Program-made: the position numbers and the translations under genes | Shown here: piece by piece, positions 6,779 through 10,534 of the stretch | How the letters are laid out: every line of letters begins with the position of its first letter | Position numbering within the stretch: position 1 is the stretch's first letter | Notes under the pieces: generated by a model | Seen by the model: only the letters and a program-made list of their open reading frames with translations | Told to the model about the DNA's origin: nothing | Databases searched by the model: none | NCBI GenBank assembly: GCA_041665185.1 | Contig: JBAYJH010000168.1 | Span: 1-10,534 of the forward strand | Reading direction: 5' to 3' | Length of the DNA stretch: 10,534 nt | Origin: JACRAR01 sp041665185 | Lineage (GTDB): Bacteria > Pseudomonadota > Gammaproteobacteria > Burkholderiales > Rhodocyclaceae

Positions 6779-7072
6779 GTGGCCGTGATCGAACTTGCGC
6801 CCGAGGTCGCCGAGGACTTCGATCGCATTCTCGATCACTTGGCGGCCTATCGGGTCGAGCATCCGATCCAGCGCATTGGCGACATCATTGCCGCCCTGGA
6901 TGTCTTGGCGCAGAACCCTCTCATCGGTCATCCGGTGGCGAATGGCAAAGGGGAACTTGTCATTGGACGTCGTTCCGGAGGCTATCTGGCGCCCTATCGG
7001 TATGTCCCGGCAATTGACATCGTCTTCGTGCTGGCGATCCGAAGCCAGCGTGAGGCGGGGTACGACTGCTGA
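6779..7072 (+). CDS. parE: ParE/RelE-family toxin without a visible antitoxin
   Basis: This is a type II toxin-antitoxin family toxin of normal size (97 residues). It has the ParE-like pattern IELAPEVAEDFDRILDHL at the N-terminus, then a helix with IQRIGDIIAALDVLAQNPLIG, then strands ELVIGRRSGGYLAPYRYVP and DIVFVLAIRSQREAGY to the end. ParE proteins inhibit DNA gyrase, whereas RelE relatives cleave mRNA on ribosomes; sequence alone does not decide. Full length and all core strands are present, so it looks intact. The start is GTG 6779, with GTG 6785 as the alternative; the ribosome-binding site is weak. In working modules the antitoxin gene comes first and overlaps or nearly touches; here that place holds no recognisable antitoxin. 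The stop is only four bases from the stop of a ppc fragment on the other strand. Confidence 0.8.
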   Translation: MAVIELAPEVAEDFDRILDHLAAYRVEHPIQRIGDIIAALDVLAQNPLIGHPVANGKGELVIGRRSGGYLAPYRYVPAIDIVFVLAIRSQREAGYDC

Positions 7073-7076
7073 ATGG

Positions 7077-7208
7077 CTACCCGCTGTTCTTCAAACCCAC
7101 CGCGATGCCGTTGATGGTCAGGTAGATGCTGCGCTGGACGCGGCCGTCGGTGGTGCCGGCGCGGTGGCGTTGCAGCAGTTCGATCTGCACCGCGTCAAAT
7201 TCGTCGAC
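7077..7208 (-). pseudogene. ppc: 3' fragment of phosphoenolpyruvate carboxylase gene
   Basis: On the - strand about 43 codons encode the extreme C-terminus of phosphoenolpyruvate carboxylase. VQIELLQRHRAG is followed by DGRVQRSIYLTINGIAVGLKNSG and then TAG. The family ends in the almost invariant NGIAAGLRNTG, which forms part of the active site and effector region. Upstream of about 7208 the frame continues but no longer resembles the enzyme (some 870 residues are missing). The fragment must be a remnant left by recombination or deletion, and cannot work alone. A complete ppc probably exists elsewhere, since the enzyme is a main anaplerotic step. It lies tail to tail with the toxin gene and just before cysC. 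Confidence 0.7.
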
Positions 7209-7284
7209 ACTGCCGGGATCTGCCACACACTTTGGTATTCCAATGTTGCACGGCGCATAGCTATGGAAGTGGCGAACCGCTATC

Positions 7285-7872
7285 ATGTCGATGGATGTCA
7301 CAACCAATAAATGGCGAAATGGGATGACCGTGGCAAGAGGTGTTGTTGTGTTTTTCACCGGCTTACCCGGGGCAGGCAAGACCACTTTGGCGAAAGCGTT
7401 CGCCGGTTTGCTCGAGACTCGTGGCCGCACGGTTACCCTGCTGGATGGCGACGAGATACGCACCTGGCTCTCCAACGGTCTCGGCTACAGCCGCCAGGAT
7501 CGTGATATCAACATATTGCGCATCGGCCGTGTGGCTGCCGAGGTCGCCCGCCACGGAGGAGTTGCTGTCTGTGCGGCAATCGCGCCTTATCGCGAAGCCC
7601 GGGCAAGAGTCAAATCAATGGTCCAGGCCATCGGAGCAATTTATATCGAGGTGTATTTGTCGACCCCGATCGAGATATGTGAACTCCGCGACCCTAAGGG
7701 GCATTACCGCAAGGCGCGGGGAGGAGCGGTATCGGGATTTACCGGAGTAGACGACCCCTACGAACCGCCCCTGGACCCGGTCATCTCTCTGGATACCAGC
7801 AAATGCGGCGTCGATGCTGCGGTCAACGTTGTATTCGAGGCATTCGCCAGAACCGCAGAGGCGCGGTCATAA
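7285..7872 (+). CDS. cysC: Adenylylsulfate (APS) kinase
   Basis: CysC phosphorylates adenosine 5'-phosphosulfate with ATP to give PAPS, for sulfate assimilation or sulfation. The protein (195 residues) has the P-loop GLPGAGKTT (26-34), LLDGDEIRTWLSNGLGYS (52-69), then RDINILRIG (73-81) for APS binding. The lid DPKGHYRKARGG (136-147) and FTGVDDPYEPP follow. GLPGAGKT and AAIAPYREAR (97-106) resemble the kinase half of fused sulfurylase-kinases. Ala stands where E. coli CysC has its phosphorylated Ser (ISPF); the fused enzymes also lack this Ser, so activity is not excluded. No sulfurylase gene is adjacent, so it stands alone. The start is either ATG 7285 or ATG 7324; the latter (MTVARGVVV) begins nearer the conserved region, and neither has a strong ribosome-binding site. 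The stop codon lies inside a stem-loop, and the next gene converges. Confidence 0.9.
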   Translation: MSMDVTTNKWRNGMTVARGVVVFFTGLPGAGKTTLAKAFAGLLETRGRTVTLLDGDEIRTWLSNGLGYSRQDRDINILRIGRVAAEVARHGGVAVCAAIAPYREARARVKSMVQAIGAIYIEVYLSTPIEICELRDPKGHYRKARGGAVSGFTGVDDPYEPPLDPVISLDTSKCGVDAAVNVVFEAFARTAEARS

Positions 7873-7891
7873 GTTGATAAGTTGACCGCGC
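7861..7891. repeat. Stem-loop at the end of cysC
   Basis: GCGCGGTCA (7861-7869) and TGACCGCGC (7883-7891) are exact reverse complements around a 13-base loop that contains the cysC stop codon. The loop and right arm also hold a tandem repeat, TAAGTTGA twice. The GC-rich stem between two convergent genes suggests a transcription end or mRNA-protecting structure. No T run follows on either strand, so it is not a standard intrinsic terminator. Confidence 0.4.
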
Positions 7892-7987
7892 GACCTCCCG
7901 TCAAGTGACGCCGAAGTCCTGGCACCATCTCGGTCAAGGTTCATCGAGTTGCTTATCGGTCTGGCGCCCCGACAGCAACGGTGGGAA

Positions 7988-8848
7988 CTAGGAGTCATTG
8001 CCCGCAGGCTTGACCAGCGCGCCGAGAGTGCGCAAATAGGCCTCGGCCTTTGCAGTGCGCTGGTAAATCGGAAACTCGACCTCGCGATCACGAAAACTCT
8101 TGAGCACTTGGCCAAGGCCGCGCATGCCACGTTCACGTTCCCGCCGCACTTTGGCAAAGTCGATTTCAATCGGGATGATCTGAGCCGAGCAGTCCGCCTC
8201 ATGCAGCACATAGCCCGACGGGTCGACCACGATCGAGCGGCCGCATCCGCCGGCGTCGACACCGTTGATATCGAAAAAATAACACTGGTTCATGGCGGCC
8301 GAGGCCTTGGCGATGGATAGTTCGACGTCGCGGTCGATGGTGTCGGTCATGGTCGGGTGAAGTATCACCTCGGCCCCCATCGCCACCATCTGTCTGGTGG
8401 TTTCCGGAAACCACATGTCGTAGCAGATCGACACCCCGAAGCGACCTGCTTCGGGTACGTCGAACACCACAAACTCCGTCCCCGCATCGATCCCCGTCTC
8501 ATAAGGACGGAACGGGAACATCTTGCGAAAGCGCGCGATCACCTGTCCGGCCGGATCGATCACCGGTGTCGTGTTGTAGATTTTGTCGCCCTTGCGCTCG
8601 TATAGGGAACCCGGCACCAGCCAAAGACCGTGGGTTAGGGCAATCCGGCACAACCGCGCCTCGGCTTCGCCCGGCATCTTTACCGCATTTTCGCGGGATG
8701 AGCCAAACGGGCTCAATTCGGAAAACAGCAGCATATCCACCCAGGGAAAGCGTCGTTTGACGTGGACCGCATATCTCTCCATGGCGCCGATATTGTCTTC
8801 GCTGGCGGAGACGGCCATCTGAATTCCGGCTACTGCAAAAGGCTTCAT
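7988..8848 (-). CDS. Nitrilase-superfamily carbon-nitrogen hydrolase (probable amidase)
   Basis: This cytoplasmic enzyme of 286 residues has the complete Glu-Lys-Cys triad of the superfamily: E44 in LLFSELSPFG, K109 in ARFRKMFPFRPYETG and C142 in GVSICYDMWFPE. GRSIVVDPSGYVLHEAD (203-219) is the typical later block. Such enzymes hydrolyse amides or nitriles to acid and ammonia; the substrate cannot be read from the sequence. The start is well supported by GAGGAAG a few bases before ATG. It is the third gene of a - strand group after gabT and gabD, 58 bases behind gabD and probably in one operon. Its neighbours suggest that it supplies an omega-amino acid from its amide, or acts on an amide formed nearby, as the aminovaleramidase step does in lysine breakdown. 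That is inference from context, and I do not recognise it as DavA. Confidence 0.88.
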   Translation of the reverse strand: MKPFAVAGIQMAVSASEDNIGAMERYAVHVKRRFPWVDMLLFSELSPFGSSRENAVKMPGEAEARLCRIALTHGLWLVPGSLYERKGDKIYNTTPVIDPAGQVIARFRKMFPFRPYETGIDAGTEFVVFDVPEAGRFGVSICYDMWFPETTRQMVAMGAEVILHPTMTDTIDRDVELSIAKASAAMNQCYFFDINGVDAGGCGRSIVVDPSGYVLHEADCSAQIIPIEIDFAKVRRERERGMRGLGQVLKSFRDREVEFPIYQRTAKAEAYLRTLGALVKPAGNDS

Positions 8849-8906
8849 CGCTTCCTCGCTCCCGCGCTGGGCATTGTCACTGTCTGTTGCACGATCATCC
8901 GGGCCG

Positions 8907-10367
8907 CTAGCGGTCGATCCCGGCTACGCAAAGGTACTTTACTTCGCAGTATTCATCCAGCCCATACTTCGATCCCTCGCGTCCCAGGCCCGATTGCTTC
9001 ATGCCGCCAAAGGGCGCCTCGGCGGTCGAAATCAGGCCGGTGTTGATGCCCACCATGCCGTACTCCAGTCCCTCGCCCACGCGCCAGATGCGCCCGATGT
9101 CGCGGGTATAGAAATAGGAAGCGAGGCCGAATTCCGTGTCGTTGGCCAGGGCGATGACTTCCTCTTCGGTGTCGAACACGAACAGCGGTGCCAACGGCCC
9201 GAAGGTTTCTTCGCGCGCCACTTTCATGTCGGCGTTGGCATCGGCGATCACGGTCGGCTCGAAGAAGCTGCCGCCGAGCCGATGACGCCTGCCGCCGGTG
9301 AGGACGCGCCCGCCTTTCCCTACTGCATCGGCAATGTGCTCCTCGATCTTGGCGACCGCGCCGGCATCGATCAAGGGGCCCTGGGTCACCCCGGAGTCCA
9401 TGCCGTTGCCGACCTTCAGGGCATCGACTTTCGCCACCAACTTTGCGGCAAACGCATCATACACGCCGCGTTGCACATACAGGCGATTGGCGCAGACGCA
9501 AGTCTGGCCGGTATTGCGATACTTGGAGACCATCGCCCCTTCCGCCGCGGCATCCAGGTCCGCATCGTCGAATACGATGAAGGGCGCGTTGCCCCCCAGT
9601 TCCAAGGATACCTTCTTGACGGTGTCCGCACATTGGCGCATCAGCACTCTGCCGATCTCGGTCGATCCGGTGAAGGTCAGCTTGCGCACTGTCGGGCTGG
9701 TGCTGAGCTCGGCGCCGATTTCACTGGCCTTGCCGGTGATCACCGAAAGTGCCCCGGCCGGCACACCCGCGCGCTGGGCGAGCACGGCGAACGCCAACGC
9801 GGAATACGGGGTCTGAAGCGCCGGCTTGACCACCATGGTGCATCCCGCCGCCAAGGCGGGGCCCGCCTTGCGCGTCAGCATCGCCGCCGGAAAATTCCAC
9901 GGCGTGATGGCGGCACAAACGCCGATCGGCTCCTTGACGACCACAATCCGGCGGTCCCCTAGCGGCGCCGGAATGGTATCGCCATACTGCCGTCGCGCCT
10001 CTTCGGCGAACCATTCGATGAACGAGGCGGCATAGACGATTTCCCCCGCCGCCTCAGCCAGCGGCTTGCCCTGTTCGGCCGTCATGATGCGCGCCAGGTC
10101 GTCCTTGTGCTGATGCATCAGGTCGGCCAATTTGCGCAGGATCGTGCAGCGCTCCCTGGCCGTGGTCTTCCGCCAGGCGCGAAACGCCAGGTCGGCGGCG
10201 GCAATCGCCCGTTGGGTCTCGGCCTTGCCGCACATCGGCACGCGGCCGAGCACGGCGCCCGTCGCTGGGTTGCTTACTTCGGCGGTGCCACCGTTGTCGG
10301 CGTTGATCCACTCTCCGCCGACAAAGCATTGCGAGCGGAGCAGGCTTGGGTCATTTAATTCCAGCAT
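8907..10367 (-). CDS. gabD: Succinate-semialdehyde dehydrogenase (GabD-type)
   Basis: It oxidises succinate semialdehyde (or the close analogue glutarate semialdehyde) to the dicarboxylate with NAD(P)+, the second step of 4-aminobutyrate breakdown, in the cytoplasm. The protein has 486 residues, the normal length. Visible are the family start FVGGEWINADNGGT, TPWNFPAAMLTRK (155-167) and K181 for cofactor binding, FTGSTEIGR (232-240), the catalytic base E256 in LELGGNAPF, the nucleophile C290 in NTGQTCVCANR, and EETFGPLAPLF near the end. The GabD-like C-terminal end APFGGMKQSGLGREGSKYGLDEY is present. The second Cys after the nucleophile (CVC) is as in redox-regulated GabD enzymes. It starts 60 bases behind gabT, with CGGAAA before the ATG. 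Specificity between C4 and C5 semialdehydes cannot be told from sequence. Confidence 0.93.
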   Translation of the reverse strand: MLELNDPSLLRSQCFVGGEWINADNGGTAEVSNPATGAVLGRVPMCGKAETQRAIAAADLAFRAWRKTTARERCTILRKLADLMHQHKDDLARIMTAEQGKPLAEAAGEIVYAASFIEWFAEEARRQYGDTIPAPLGDRRIVVVKEPIGVCAAITPWNFPAAMLTRKAGPALAAGCTMVVKPALQTPYSALAFAVLAQRAGVPAGALSVITGKASEIGAELSTSPTVRKLTFTGSTEIGRVLMRQCADTVKKVSLELGGNAPFIVFDDADLDAAAEGAMVSKYRNTGQTCVCANRLYVQRGVYDAFAAKLVAKVDALKVGNGMDSGVTQGPLIDAGAVAKIEEHIADAVGKGGRVLTGGRRHRLGGSFFEPTVIADANADMKVAREETFGPLAPLFVFDTEEEVIALANDTEFGLASYFYTRDIGRIWRVGEGLEYGMVGINTGLISTAEAPFGGMKQSGLGREGSKYGLDEYCEVKYLCVAGIDR

Positions 10368-10427
10368 GAATAATTTCCGGATAGTCTTCGATAAAGCGCA
10401 ACGGGCCGAGTCCAGTCGCCGGCGGCG

Positions 10428-10534
10428 TCAATCCTTGAGTACCAGCGTAAGGATCTGCATTGCCTCCTCGAACAGCTTGTCGGGGATCGTCAGCGGATAG
10501 AGGAAGCGGATGGCGTTGCCGTATACGCCGCAGC
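10428..10534 (-). CDS. gabT: 4-aminobutyrate aminotransferase, C-terminal end (partial)
   Basis: Only the last 34 codons lie in the window; the gene continues beyond the right edge. The product ends CGVYGNAIRFLYPLTIPD, then KLFEEAMQILTLVLKD and TGA, which is the C-terminus of GabT-type class III aminotransferases (PLP enzymes). GabT transfers the amino group of 4-aminobutyrate to 2-oxoglutarate, giving succinate semialdehyde, the substrate of the gabD product encoded next. The 60-base spacing and shared strand support one operon gabT-gabD-amidase. An aminotransferase for 5-aminovalerate (DavT) would look the same in this short piece. Confidence 0.85.
   Translation of the reverse strand, partial: CGVYGNAIRFLYPLTIPDKLFEEAMQILTLVLKD

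Noticed and set aside
7949..8320. + strand frame opposite the amidase gene
   Set aside because: It is antisense to a clear nitrilase-family gene with an intact catalytic triad and shows no domain of its own.
8874..9962. Long + strand frame opposite gabD
   Set aside because: It is a shadow of gabD's codon structure; the - strand encodes an unmistakable aldehyde dehydrogenase.

Overview
The window looks like proteobacterial chromosome. The gabT/gabD operon, the Cys-form SelO and the phosphoenolpyruvate carboxylase tail suggest a beta- or gamma-proteobacterium; a Rhodocyclales-like betaproteobacterium is my guess from family resemblance only. The left 1.7 kb is clearly more AT-rich and uses codons differently from the GC-rich remainder, which fits acquired DNA.

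Left part (1 to about 1708): mobile integron gene cassettes on the + strand. The first carries a small GIY-YIG-type nuclease-like protein and ends in a recognisable attC site (596-671). The second carries a 310-residue protein of no family I recognise, and its attC is cut off after the first core box (1702-1708). The cassette array therefore ends abruptly in a junction region (about 1709-2124) that holds a perfect 16-bp palindrome and no convincing gene.

Middle (2125-6573): a membrane-anchored TlpA/DsbE-like thioredoxin protein and a double-domain SagB/ThcOx-type nitroreductase, both on the - strand, then a divergent + strand selO (protein AMPylase). The roughly 400-bp divergent region holds a site that closely resembles the IscR/Rrf2 operator consensus in front of the nitroreductase gene. 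It also holds a possible sigma70 promoter and a perfect palindrome in front of selO. Three redox-related genes sit together here.

Right part (6574-10534): a ParE/RelE-type toxin with no visible antitoxin, running tail to tail into a short 3' fragment of ppc. A stand-alone APS kinase (cysC) follows. It converges on a - strand cluster that reads, in transcription order, gabT (3' end only), gabD and a nitrilase-superfamily amidohydrolase. This cluster fits catabolism of 4-aminobutyrate or a similar omega-amino acid: transamination to the semialdehyde, then oxidation to the dicarboxylate, with the amidase possibly feeding the pathway from an amide.

The most unusual parts are the broken cassette end, the unknown cassette-2 protein, the Rrf2-type operator on the double nitroreductase gene, and the parE/ppc-fragment patch. 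No CRISPR array, rRNA, tRNA or intact insertion sequence was seen.
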